From contig MPMG01000001.1 of NCBI GenBank assembly GCA_002238485.1, forward strand, positions 682,001 to 746,000: a stretch of 64,000 nt of DNA, in the 5' to 3' direction. The notes beneath the pieces were generated by a model. It was given only the letters and a program-made list of their open reading frames with translations, was not told the DNA's origin and did no database searches. The stretch's first letter is position 1; every line of letters starts with the position of its first letter. Below, piece by piece: positions 27,174-36,834 of the stretch. The position numbers were made by a program, and so were the translations under genes. This stretch comes from Chloroflexi bacterium bin20. GTDB lineage: Bacteria; Chloroflexota; Anaerolineae; Aggregatilineales; Phototrophicaceae.

Positions 27174-28403
27174 TCACCGTTCCGGCACAGCAGCGGGCTT
27201 GGCTGCAGATTGTCTGCCATTTTCTCGAAGAGCATCGTTGGCGTACAGGTTCCGCAGCTTCTTGGATGCATCCGCCAAGACATCCACCACATAGTCAATA
27301 TCGCTCGTTGTCGTGCTCGTCCCGACAGACAGCCGCAAACCGCACTTGGCCGCCTCTGGCGAATACCCCAACGCCAGCAGAATCTCGGATGGAGCGGGAT
27401 CGCCGACCTTGCATGCCGAGCCGCTGCTGGCAGAGATTCCCCACATGTCCAAGTGCATCAGCAGGGCGTTGGCATCGATGCCAGGCAGCACAAAACTGGC
27501 ATGGGACGGCAGTCGCTGAACAGGGTGCCCGCTGAGTTCCGCCCCCGATACGGCTTGCAAAACGCCAGCCACCAGCCGATTGCGCAGCCTGGAAAAATGC
27601 GCGCTGCGCTCTGCATTTTCATCATGCGCCAATTCCAAGGCTTTGGCCAAGCCAACGATGCCCGCTGTATTGTGTGTGCCGGCGCGCTGCCCATGCTCAT
27701 GACCGCCACCGGTTATGGCGCTTGCCAGTTCGATGCCTTCGCGGATGTACAAAATGCCCACGCCTTTGGGGCCATAGAATTTGTGCGCCGACAAGCTGAG
27801 CATATCCACGCCCAGCGCACCCACATCCAACGTCATCTGCCCGCCCGCCTGGACGGCATCGCTGTGAAAAGGGACACCATGCCGCCGCGCGATGAGGGAC
27901 AATCGCGTCAGATCGTTGATGCTGCCCAACTCGTTGTTGGCATAAATCACGCTGGCGATCGCGCCGCCCTGCCGGCAAGCCTGCTCGAAAGCCGCTTCGT
28001 CCACCAAGCCCGAGCTATCGACTGGCACAAACTCTGCCTCGAAGCCCATCAGCGCATCCATCTGGCGAATCGTCTGCGTCACCGCGCTGTGTTCGACCGG
28101 CGAAGTGATCAAGCGATTCGACTTTCCGAGCTGCCGCGAGCGCCAACCCGCGCCACGAACTGCCAGGTTATCACTTTCGCTGCCGCCACCGGTGAAGACG
28201 ACTTCTGCCGCCTGGCAACGCAGTATGGCAGCCACGCGTTCGCGGGCATCTTCGACAGCGCGCTCGGCAGCGCGGCCATATTGATGCGCCGATGACGAAT
28301 TGCCATAAACTTCGCCGAAAAAAGGCAGCATCGCCTTCTGCACGCGCACGTCTATTGGCGTGCTCGCCGAGTGATCCAGGTAGACCTGTCGCCGTTCGCG
28401 CAT
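27174..28403 (-). CDS. Cysteine desulfurase (NifS/IscS class)
   Basis: A 409-residue PLP enzyme that turns cysteine into alanine and enzyme persulfide. The start at ATG 28403 gives MRERRQVYLDHSAST, the family N-terminus. GGGSESDN is the PLP-phosphate region, the Schiff-base lysine is in SLSAHKFYGPKG, and the active cysteine in SSGSACKVGD sits on the long mobile loop typical of class I (NifS/IscS), not SufS. Next to mnmA, it may serve tRNA thiolation. It is also the only desulfurase in the window and could feed the suf operon, which lacks its own. Confidence 0.93.
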   Translation of the reverse strand: MRERRQVYLDHSASTPIDVRVQKAMLPFFGEVYGNSSSAHQYGRAAERAVEDARERVAAILRCQAAEVVFTGGGSESDNLAVRGAGWRSRQLGKSNRLITSPVEHSAVTQTIRQMDALMGFEAEFVPVDSSGLVDEAAFEQACRQGGAIASVIYANNELGSINDLTRLSLIARRHGVPFHSDAVQAGGQMTLDVGALGVDMLSLSAHKFYGPKGVGILYIREGIELASAITGGGHEHGQRAGTHNTAGIVGLAKALELAHDENAERSAHFSRLRNRLVAGVLQAVSGAELSGHPVQRLPSHASFVLPGIDANALLMHLDMWGISASSGSACKVGDPAPSEILLALGYSPEAAKCGLRLSVGTSTTTSDIDYVVDVLADASKKLRNLYANDALRENGRQSAAKPAAVPER

Positions 28404-28505
28404 GACAATCTTTCGTGGAAGCTTACTCGTGCATAAGTGAACCGACGCTATTCTACTGGATGGCTGCACGGCAATTCAACAGGCAAGCCCGTTTGCCCCC
28501 TCGTT

Positions 28506-28530
28506 CCTCCCGAAAAGTCGGGGGGAAGCC
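28506..28530. repeat. Intergenic hairpin repeat, copy 2
   Basis: CCTCCCGAAAAGTCGGGGGG core with the same orientation and loop (AAAG) as the copy at 27063-27084. Confidence 0.6.
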
Positions 28531-28602
28531 AAAACGAAGCAATTGGGATGCTGTTGATAGCACAAGGAATCACCTGCGAGAACATCCACCATAGGGCTTT
28601 TA

Positions 28603-28670
28603 CTCTTTGTCTCTGCGCCTCTGTGGCAATATACCGTACTGTCCTTTGTACCCTTTGTGGCTCTGTGGAG
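28603..28670. repeat. Two direct copies of a CTTTGT...CTCTGTGG element
   Basis: Copy A at 28603-28627 contains CTCTTTGT and CCTCTGTGGC; copy B at 28642-28670 contains TCCTTTGT and GGCTCTGTGGAG. The arrangement resembles the degenerate CTTTGTGTCTCTGTGG intergenic elements I recall from many environmental bacteria. Confidence 0.5.
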
Positions 28671-28776
28671 AAAAAGATTTGAAGCGATTGCCCTGCGATG
28701 AGCGCGCTTCCAGGGTTTATTCAATACGCTTTTGCATTATCATATTGAGCTTAGGCGGCCGCAACGATGTCGATGA

Positions 28777-30108
<1,332 letters not shown>

Positions 30109-30144
30109 ACTCGACAACGGCATCAGAATGGAGATGGAACGAGC

Positions 30145-31614
30145 GTGCGACTAAGCCTGTACAGCAAACATACCAAGATCGTTGCCACGATTGGACCCGC
30201 TTCTTGCGAGCCAAGCACCTTGCGCGCCATGATCCGCGCGGGCATGAATGTTGCGCGCATCAACTTCTCGCATGGCGACCACCAGACACATGGACGGACA
30301 ATCGACCACATTCGCCGCATTGCCTCCGAAGAAGGCACGGTTGTTGCCGTGCTCTGCGATATTCAAGGGCCGAAGATCCGCATCGGCGCGCTGCAGGAAG
30401 ACCCCATGATGCTGGAAATCGGCGATAGCGTGACGCTAACCCTGGACGATGTCATCGGCAGGAATGGGCTCATCTCGCTGCCACATCCAGAATTCCTGCG
30501 CGATATCGAGGCCGGCACCACGCTGCTGCTGGACGATGGCAACCTGCAGTTTGCTGTCAAGGAGGCCGACGGCAAGAATCTCCTCTGCGAAGTTGTGGTG
30601 GGCGGTCCGTTAAAATCGCGCAAGGGTGTTTCTGCCCCCAAGGCCCGTTTGACGCTTTCCGCGATCACCGACAAAGACCGCGAAGATATTGAATTTGCCT
30701 TGTCGAAAGACTGCGACTACATCGCGATGTCCTTTGTGCGCACCGCCAACGACATTCACGAGCTAAGCGCCTTGATGAATCAACTGGGCGCGCGGGTTTC
30801 GGTTATCGCCAAGATCGAAATGGGCGAAGCGCTGGAGAATATCGAAGACATCATCGCCGTCTGTGATGGGATTATGGTGGCGCGCGGCGACCTGGGCATA
30901 GAAACGCCCGCCGAAGAAGTGCCCTTCCACCAGAAGCGCATCATCAACCTGTGCAATGAAGCCGCCAAGCCCGTCATCACAGCGACGCAAATGCTTGAGT
31001 CCATGACAGAGAATCCCCGCCCTACCCGCGCCGAAGCCAGCGATGTCTATAATGCGATTTTGGATGGCACGGACGCCATCATGCTCAGCGCCGAAAGCGC
31101 CAGCGGCAAGTACCCCGTGCGCGCTGTGGAAGTAATGAGCGAGATCGCCTCCATCGCCGAGAAGAACCTGCCCTACCAAGGCGACGGAGCGCAAAAGGCG
31201 CAGTCATGGCGCAAGCCAGGCAGCGAACCCCGCGAAGAAATGTCCGATGCCATCAGCAAAGCCACCTCGGACATATCGGAAGTGATCAAGCCCAAAGCCA
31301 TCGTAACCACGACCATGTCGGGTTATACAACGCGGCGAGTCGCCAAAGAACGTCCGCGCACGCCGATATTGTGCATGACGCCCAACGCAACCACGCAGCG
31401 GCTGATGGCCTTGGTCTGGGGCGTGACTGCGCTGCAAATCCCCGAGTTCACCACCATCGACGAGATGATCCGCAACATCATCCGCGCAGCGCACAGCCAG
31501 CATCTGGTGGTGGAAGGCGACCGACTGGTGATTATTGCTGGCGTGCCCTTCGGCGTAGATGGGCAGACCAACCTCATCAAGATTCATACTGTCGGTGAAG
31601 CCGGCGAAATCTAG
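30145..31614 (+). CDS. pyk: Pyruvate kinase
   Basis: A 489-residue enzyme making pyruvate and ATP from phosphoenolpyruvate. It starts at a GTG (MRLSLYSKHTKIVATIGPAS). FSHGDH, the KIEMGEALENIEDI segment and the signature MVARGDLGIETP are visible, with TATQMLESM and the C-terminal alpha/beta domain complete. Forms a glycolytic pair with eno; its stop abuts that of the convergent zinc-ribbon gene. Confidence 0.96.
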   Translation: MRLSLYSKHTKIVATIGPASCEPSTLRAMIRAGMNVARINFSHGDHQTHGRTIDHIRRIASEEGTVVAVLCDIQGPKIRIGALQEDPMMLEIGDSVTLTLDDVIGRNGLISLPHPEFLRDIEAGTTLLLDDGNLQFAVKEADGKNLLCEVVVGGPLKSRKGVSAPKARLTLSAITDKDREDIEFALSKDCDYIAMSFVRTANDIHELSALMNQLGARVSVIAKIEMGEALENIEDIIAVCDGIMVARGDLGIETPAEEVPFHQKRIINLCNEAAKPVITATQMLESMTENPRPTRAEASDVYNAILDGTDAIMLSAESASGKYPVRAVEVMSEIASIAEKNLPYQGDGAQKAQSWRKPGSEPREEMSDAISKATSDISEVIKPKAIVTTTMSGYTTRRVAKERPRTPILCMTPNATTQRLMALVWGVTALQIPEFTTIDEMIRNIIRAAHSQHLVVEGDRLVIIAGVPFGVDGQTNLIKIHTVGEAGEI

Positions 31615-32145
31615 CTAGTCCAGCTCTTGCGAGGCAACCCAGCGGGCGTCTATCGGCGCAGGCTCGGCTGGCTGTACATGCCGCGAACTGGTGGGGATGG
31701 TGCCATCGGATGTCGGGTTGATTTGGCTGGTGGCGCAGCGCGGACAGATATTCCAGGGCAACTCTAGCAGGTAGTCGCAATAGGCGCAGGCTTTCTTGAG
31801 CCGATGATGGCAATTCGGGCAGGCTTGCCAATCGCGCTGCACACGCTGGCTGCAGCCAGGGCAGCTCGGGCGCTCTTCGATCTCTTGCAGCAGCGCTTCT
31901 TCTTCCAGCGACCGTTCGTATACTTCTGACAAGGTTTCGCGGGGCCGCAACAGCACATAGATCAGCAAGCCTGGCAAGTTGAGAAGGAAAACCAACAGGC
32001 CAACCAGGATGGGCGCCAATGGATCGCGCGAACGCATGCGCATATCGCGGGATGCCCAGATGACAATCGCCAGCCAGAACGCCGCCGCCACCACCGCCGC
32101 AAACACAAAAGCGACCAGGAAAATGTCATTCAGGCTTTCAGGCAT
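31615..32145 (-). CDS. Membrane protein with double zinc ribbon
   Basis: A 176-residue protein. Two hydrophobic helices (about 8-32 and 48-68) are followed by an acidic coil (RETLSEVYERSLEEEALLQ) and paired Cys motifs: CPGC, CPNCHH, CAYCDYL and CPRCA (about 94-142), the pattern of double-zinc-ribbon domains. I start at ATG 32145 behind AGGAG. Function unknown; such proteins are frequent in Chloroflexota. Confidence 0.7.
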   Translation of the reverse strand: MPESLNDIFLVAFVFAAVVAAAFWLAIVIWASRDMRMRSRDPLAPILVGLLVFLLNLPGLLIYVLLRPRETLSEVYERSLEEEALLQEIEERPSCPGCSQRVQRDWQACPNCHHRLKKACAYCDYLLELPWNICPRCATSQINPTSDGTIPTSSRHVQPAEPAPIDARWVASQELD

Positions 32146-32184
32146 GGACTGATCTCCTGCAGGTATCATGCAGTTTCATTTGCA

Positions 32185-33573
32185 TCAGCCGCCATTCCCG
32201 CTGTTATTTGTTGAATTGCCGACCAGCAAGATGACCTCGCCAACGACAATATCGAATTGGTGTCCCGATGCATAAAAGGTGACCGAGTCGATGAGAAAAG
32301 GGCGGATTTCTTCGGCGATCAGATTCAGCAGATTGTCCGAGTCGAAGGTGTACCAGACTGCTTGCTTGGTGTGTATATGATCCTGGATGCAGCTGGCGCA
32401 AGTCTTCCTGGCCGCGCCGGTGACATCTTCGGCATAATAAAAGCCGCGCAGCCACGAGCCGTGACTCCCATAGATGTCACGGTAATCAATGCGCAGCATC
32501 AGAATGCACTCGCTGGCCAAGGAACCGCAAACACTAAGCGACTGATTTTCGGGACTGAAAGTGGTCAGGACGCGCATGGTATCAAAGCCGCTGACATCCA
32601 GACCGCCCGGGAAAACCTGCGTACAGCGCACTTCTCCATTGGTGCGCGCATTGTTGACCCGTCGCAAGCGCATGCCCTGCCGCCCTTCAAATTCGACCAA
32701 GCTGTAGGTGCCTTGCGGCGTCTGGTCTGGCGGCACAGTGCATTCCCAGCTGGGTGGCGCAGCTGTTGAATCAGCCGGCTCGATCAAGCTGAAGGTTGGG
32801 TCGGTCAAGACACTTTGCATGCGGTCTTGCTGGATGACGCTGCGGCTGCCCAGGCGCATGACCAGTTCTTGTCCGGCTCGGGCGCTGCTGGGCGAGCTCG
32901 GCTCATCCAAGAAGCGCGCAGTGCCCCGTCCAGACAGGCTGAACAAGCGCAATTCGTCTTCGCTGGCGCTCAGGCGGTATCTTCCCTTGGAAAGCAGCTG
33001 CACATGCACGCCGCTGCCGCTGGGCTCGTCGCTGTAGATATCCATTTGCAGGCTGCGCTCGCCGACGCCGGTAACCAAAATATCCAGCGAGCCCCGAAAT
33101 CGAGTGAACTGGATGCGCTGCGGAAGCTGGCTCCAGTCAAAGCGCGGTGTGTTGGCATAATCGAAAGTGAGGACGGTGTTGCCCTGCAACGTGACCGCAG
33201 CCAACAACGATGTTTGCGCATCGACTTCGGCCAAGTTATGAAACTGAATAGTCGCCTGGGAAAGTGCATCGGTGCTGATGCTGGTTACCGTGTCGGTGAG
33301 GTTGCGCTGGTCGCGTTCTACTGCTTCGATCAAATCAGCGCCAGTGATGCCGACAGTGCCTTTGGCGACTTCCAGCGATACGGGCAGTGCCACCGCCGAC
33401 TGGAACAGGAATTGGTAAACGCCGAAGACGATACCGATCGTCAGCACGCAGAAACAGGCAAATGCGACCAGCAACACCATCCAGGCGACACGTTCTGGAT
33501 GAGCTGCGCCGATTTCTGCCGCTGATGGCGCTGGACCGGCAGCTTGCGCGGTCGCCATGGTTTGGTCGGTCAA
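32185..33573 (-). CDS. Single-pass membrane protein with large extracytoplasmic domain
   Basis: A 462-residue protein: N-terminal 30 residues Ala/Pro-rich and cytoplasmic, one helix at about 32-58, then a beta-rich exported region. Residues 170-245 (RLFSLSGRGTARFL, RAGQELVMRL) recall FecR-type domains. Later cysteines (WECTVPP, VRCTQVF, SVCGSL, ASECILM, KTCASCI) may form disulfides. No catalytic motif recognised. Encoded 39 bases upstream of the zinc-ribbon protein, probably one operon. Confidence 0.65.
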   Translation of the reverse strand: MTDQTMATAQAAGPAPSAAEIGAAHPERVAWMVLLVAFACFCVLTIGIVFGVYQFLFQSAVALPVSLEVAKGTVGITGADLIEAVERDQRNLTDTVTSISTDALSQATIQFHNLAEVDAQTSLLAAVTLQGNTVLTFDYANTPRFDWSQLPQRIQFTRFRGSLDILVTGVGERSLQMDIYSDEPSGSGVHVQLLSKGRYRLSASEDELRLFSLSGRGTARFLDEPSSPSSARAGQELVMRLGSRSVIQQDRMQSVLTDPTFSLIEPADSTAAPPSWECTVPPDQTPQGTYSLVEFEGRQGMRLRRVNNARTNGEVRCTQVFPGGLDVSGFDTMRVLTTFSPENQSLSVCGSLASECILMLRIDYRDIYGSHGSWLRGFYYAEDVTGAARKTCASCIQDHIHTKQAVWYTFDSDNLLNLIAEEIRPFLIDSVTFYASGHQFDIVVGEVILLVGNSTNNSGNGG

Positions 33574-33655
33574 GGTTTGACCTCGTAGAGAAGCAATTCA
33601 ATGCAAGCTCACATAGTATAGCATTGCAGGCTGTAATGATGCCGCGACAATGCGC

Positions 33656-33661
33656 TATAAT
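33656..33661 (+). promoter_or_regulatory. -10 element (TATAAT) of the yebC-ruvCA transcript
   Basis: A consensus TATAAT stands 40 bases before the yebC start; no clear -35 at 17 bases. On the other strand TATACT (complement at 33616-33621) may serve the gene starting at 33573. Confidence 0.45.
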
Positions 33662-33701
33662 TGAGCCAGATCGCAGAGCGTATTCAGAAGGGGCCCGGTA
33701 C

Positions 33702-34448
33702 ATGTCCGGTCATAGCAAGTGGTCGACCATCAAGCGCAAGAAAGGGGCGGAAGACGCCAAGCGCGCCAAGATATTCACACGGCTGGGGCGCGATATCATG
33801 GTGGCGGCACGCGAAGGCGGCGGCGACGAAAGCGCAAACCCACGGCTCAAACTGGCAATAACCAAAGCTCGCGCAGCCAACATGCCCAAAGACAATATTG
33901 AACGAGCCATCAAAAAAGGCACTGGCGAAATCGCCGGTGGCGAAGTGGTCGAGATCGTCTATGAAGGCTATGGTCCTGAAGGCGTGGCATATATCGTGGA
34001 GATCTTGACGGACAACAAGAACCGCGCGCTGGCCGAGATCAAACACACTTTCAGCAAGCACGAAGGCAGCCTGGCTACCAATGGCGCCGTCGTATGGCAA
34101 TTTGACCAAAAGGGGTATCTTGCGCTAGCTGGCGATGTCGACTTTGATGACGTGTTCATGGAAGCGGCCGAAGCCGGCGCGGAAGATGTCGTAGAAGAAG
34201 ACGACCTCATTATCGTCTATACGCCGCGAGATGAATTCTCGGCTGTTGAGCAGGCTTTGACACAAGCCGGCTACCAGTTTGAAGACTGCGAGCTGCGCTG
34301 GTTTCCGCAAAACGAACTGGATATATCCAAGAGCAAGGCGCTGCAGAACATGCGCTTGATGGAGAAGCTGGAAGAGTCGGACGATGTGCAGACGGTTGCC
34401 TCGAACCTGAGTATCAGCGACGAAGTGCTGGCGGCCTACGAGTCCTAA
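33702..34448 (+). CDS. yebC: YebC/PmpR family protein (TACO1-like)
   Basis: A 248-residue protein beginning MSGHSKWSTIKRKKGAEDAKR, the family hallmark, with KARAANMPKDNIERAIKKG and EGYGPEGVA in the core. Members act as transcription regulators and as translation factors easing ribosome stalling at polyproline. Start at ATG 33702 rather than the long frame upstream. It precedes ruvC by one base, the widespread yebC-ruvC-ruvA order. Confidence 0.95.
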   Translation: MSGHSKWSTIKRKKGAEDAKRAKIFTRLGRDIMVAAREGGGDESANPRLKLAITKARAANMPKDNIERAIKKGTGEIAGGEVVEIVYEGYGPEGVAYIVEILTDNKNRALAEIKHTFSKHEGSLATNGAVVWQFDQKGYLALAGDVDFDDVFMEAAEAGAEDVVEEDDLIIVYTPRDEFSAVEQALTQAGYQFEDCELRWFPQNELDISKSKALQNMRLMEKLEESDDVQTVASNLSISDEVLAAYES

Positions 34449-34449
34449 G

Positions 34450-34944
34450 ATGATCTCGCTTGGCATCGATCCTGGCACCGCATCGCTGGGTTATGGCCTG
34501 GTGCAAGAATTGCCTAATGGCACGTTGCAACTGGTGGATTATGGCGTTATCCGCACAGCAGCCGACTGGTCCATGGCGACGCGCTTGCAGAAAATCTACG
34601 ATGAATTGCGCGGCGTCATCGCGGCCCATCGTCCCGACCGTGCCGGCGTCGAGGAGTTGTTCTTCGCGCGCAATGTATCGACCGCGATCAGCGTGGCACA
34701 GGCGCGCGGCGTGGTGCTGCTGGCGCTGCATGGCGCTGGCTTGCCTATCGCCGAGCACAAACCCAACGCAGTGAAGATGGCTGTCTGCGGATATGGCGGC
34801 GCAGACAAAGCGCAGATGCAAGAGATGGTGCGGCTGCTGCTGGGGCTGGAAAAGACGCCACGCCCCGATGACGCTGCCGACGCACTGGCCGTTGCGATCA
34901 CCGATCTGCACAGCTACCGCCTGCACAGCCTGGAACTGGCTTAG
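34450..34944 (+). CDS. ruvC: Holliday junction endonuclease RuvC
   Basis: A 164-residue resolvase with an RNase H fold. The acidic active-site positions are present: D7 in GIDPG, E in VEELFFARN near 68, and the pair in RPDDAADALAVA near 139-143. Works with RuvA and RuvB. Followed by ruvA after 9 bases. Confidence 0.95.
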   Translation: MISLGIDPGTASLGYGLVQELPNGTLQLVDYGVIRTAADWSMATRLQKIYDELRGVIAAHRPDRAGVEELFFARNVSTAISVAQARGVVLLALHGAGLPIAEHKPNAVKMAVCGYGGADKAQMQEMVRLLLGLEKTPRPDDAADALAVAITDLHSYRLHSLELA

Positions 34945-34953
34945 GCAGCGACG

Positions 34954-35529
34954 ATGATCGCCACGCTTGAAGGGCAGATTGCACAGACATCAGCCGATAA
35001 CTTGATCGTTACAGTTGGCGGCGTTGGCCTCGAGGTGATCGCGCCGTATAGCACCACCGAAAAACTGGGCGCAGGACGGGTCTTTCTGTACACGCGACTG
35101 GTCGTGCGCGAAGATTCGCTGACGCTCTATGGTTTTGGCACGGTCGGCGAGCGCGAATTGTTTGACGCCGCGCTCAAGATAAGCGGCATCGGACCGAAGA
35201 TCGCCATCGCCATGCTGAGCACGTTGACTGTCGACCATATTCGCAGCGCTGTGCTCAATGATCGCCCGGAAATCATCAGCCGCGTGCCGGGCATAGGCAA
35301 GAAGACCGCGCAGAAAGTCGTGCTGGAGCTGCAAGACAGGCTCTCCCACCGCTTGGACACGTTGCCGACCGATGCCGAAGATGACACAATCAGCGAATTG
35401 ATCGATGCTTTGACCGGGCTGGGCTACAGCGTTGTCGAAGCACAGACGGCCATTCAGCAGATCCCGCTGGATGCGCCGTCCGACCTGGAAGAACGTCTGC
35501 TGCTGGCGCTGCAATCGCTAAGCAGGTAA
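34954..35529 (+). CDS. ruvA: Holliday junction DNA-binding protein RuvA
   Basis: A 191-residue junction-binding subunit. The OB-fold N-terminus (MIATLEGQIAQ) is followed by helix-hairpin-helix repeats KISGIGPKIAIAML and RVPGIGKKTAQKVVLEL, and a C-terminal UBA-like domain (GYSVVEAQTAIQQI) that contacts RuvB. ruvB is separate, at 8823. Confidence 0.95.
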   Translation: MIATLEGQIAQTSADNLIVTVGGVGLEVIAPYSTTEKLGAGRVFLYTRLVVREDSLTLYGFGTVGERELFDAALKISGIGPKIAIAMLSTLTVDHIRSAVLNDRPEIISRVPGIGKKTAQKVVLELQDRLSHRLDTLPTDAEDDTISELIDALTGLGYSVVEAQTAIQQIPLDAPSDLEERLLLALQSLSR

Positions 35530-35562
35530 CATGACAAACTTGCGCAGTACGGGAGTGTGCCT

Positions 35563-36282
35563 ATGGCGGCTGAGTTGATCGGCAAGCGCGTCGACGTGCT
35601 GGACAAGGGCTGGATCGAGCTGGTTGATCTGATGCCACACCCGGCCTCGGCAGTCAGTGGCGATCTCGCGATTGTCAATGCGGCGCGCGTCAGTTTTCTT
35701 GGCGAAAGCAAAGGAAGCCAGCGAGACAAACGGCTGCTATTTTACCTGCTGCGCCATCGGCATACCTCGCCATTTGAGATGGTCGAGTTCAAATTTCGCG
35801 TGCGCGCGCCGCTGGTTACCTGGTGGCAATGGGTGCGCCACCGCACTTGGAATATGAATGCGCAGTCGGGCCGGTACACGCCTTTCCAAGAGAGCGACTT
35901 CTATGTGCCTTCTGTCTGGCGCAGGCAGAGCGCAGACAACAAGCAAGCCAGCGAAGGCAGCCTGGATGAGCAGCCCAGCGGCGAACTGACGCAAAAGCTG
36001 CTGGCGCATTATGACGAAGGCTATCGCTTGTATGCCGAAGCGCTGGAACGCGGCGTATCCAAAGAAATGGCGCGCCTCTTCCTGCCTGGCTTCAGCGTAT
36101 ATTACACTTGGGTGACCAAGATCGACGCCCACAACCTGATGCACTTCTTGCGCTTGCGCATGGCGAGCGATGCACAATACGAGATTCGCGCCTATGCCGA
36201 TGCAATCTACCAGCACTTCTTCGCGCCAGCGCTGCCTTGGACAGCCGAGGCTTTCCAAGAATTCGCGCTCGATGTCGACTAA
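35563..36282 (+). CDS. thyX: Flavin-dependent thymidylate synthase
   Basis: A 239-residue FAD enzyme that methylates dUMP using methylenetetrahydrofolate and NADPH. The ThyX motif reads RHRTWNMNAQSGRY (RHRx7S). The region MARLFLPGFSVYYTWVTKIDAHNLMHFLRLRM carries the folate/FAD-binding arginine and histidine (a 20-residue excerpt begins at about 169). GGGAG lies 7 bases before the ATG at 35563, which I prefer over the GTG 6 bases earlier. No thyA is visible. Confidence 0.95.
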   Translation: MAAELIGKRVDVLDKGWIELVDLMPHPASAVSGDLAIVNAARVSFLGESKGSQRDKRLLFYLLRHRHTSPFEMVEFKFRVRAPLVTWWQWVRHRTWNMNAQSGRYTPFQESDFYVPSVWRRQSADNKQASEGSLDEQPSGELTQKLLAHYDEGYRLYAEALERGVSKEMARLFLPGFSVYYTWVTKIDAHNLMHFLRLRMASDAQYEIRAYADAIYQHFFAPALPWTAEAFQEFALDVD

Positions 36283-36665
36283 GCCTGGTCGCGGCGGTTG
36301 ATGAGGAATTCTGAACTGCGCTCGAAGTAGTCGCGCATTTGGCTGCGGGCTGGTTCGGCTATGCCCACGCTGTCGATTGCCGCCCACATGTGCTGCAGCC
36401 AGTGGTCTCGTGCCTGCTGATCGATCGCAAAGGGGAAGTGGCGCATGCGCAAGCGCGGATGCCCGCGTTCGGCGGAATATTCGCTGGGTCCACCAAAGAA
36501 TTGCACCAGAAACATCCGCAAAAATCGGCGCGACTGGCTGAGATCATCGGGATACATGGGCCGCAGGACGGGATCTTTATCGACTGCGTCATAAAAGGCA
36601 TCGGCCAGGCTGTGGATGGACTCCGCGCCGATGAGGTCGTAGATGCTCTGGGGTCGGTAGCTCAT
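36279..36665 (-). CDS. Truncated haemoglobin, group II
   Basis: A 128-residue 2-on-2 globin starting MSYRPQSIYDLIG. RFLRMFLVQFFGGPSEY and HPRLRMRHFPF, with the proximal histidine in the latter, are typical of group II (GlbO/YjbI). Likely roles are oxygen or NO binding. The start at ATG 36665 fits the family; the longer upstream frame does not. Its stop overlaps the convergent thyX stop. Confidence 0.92.
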   Translation of the reverse strand: MSYRPQSIYDLIGAESIHSLADAFYDAVDKDPVLRPMYPDDLSQSRRFLRMFLVQFFGGPSEYSAERGHPRLRMRHFPFAIDQQARDHWLQHMWAAIDSVGIAEPARSQMRDYFERSSEFLINRRDQA

Positions 36666-36834
36666 GAATCCCTGCGGTGAGACGATCTGGCGCAAGATTT
36701 GTGAATCGCTCGCGGATCTTGAGCGGTCGTACCCGCGCCGGTCAATCATAGCGTCAAACTATGACTTTACAATCCTTGCCCTGCCGCTACAATCCAGTTC
36801 TACCATCGGGCAGACAGCAGGGACGGCTGACTTC

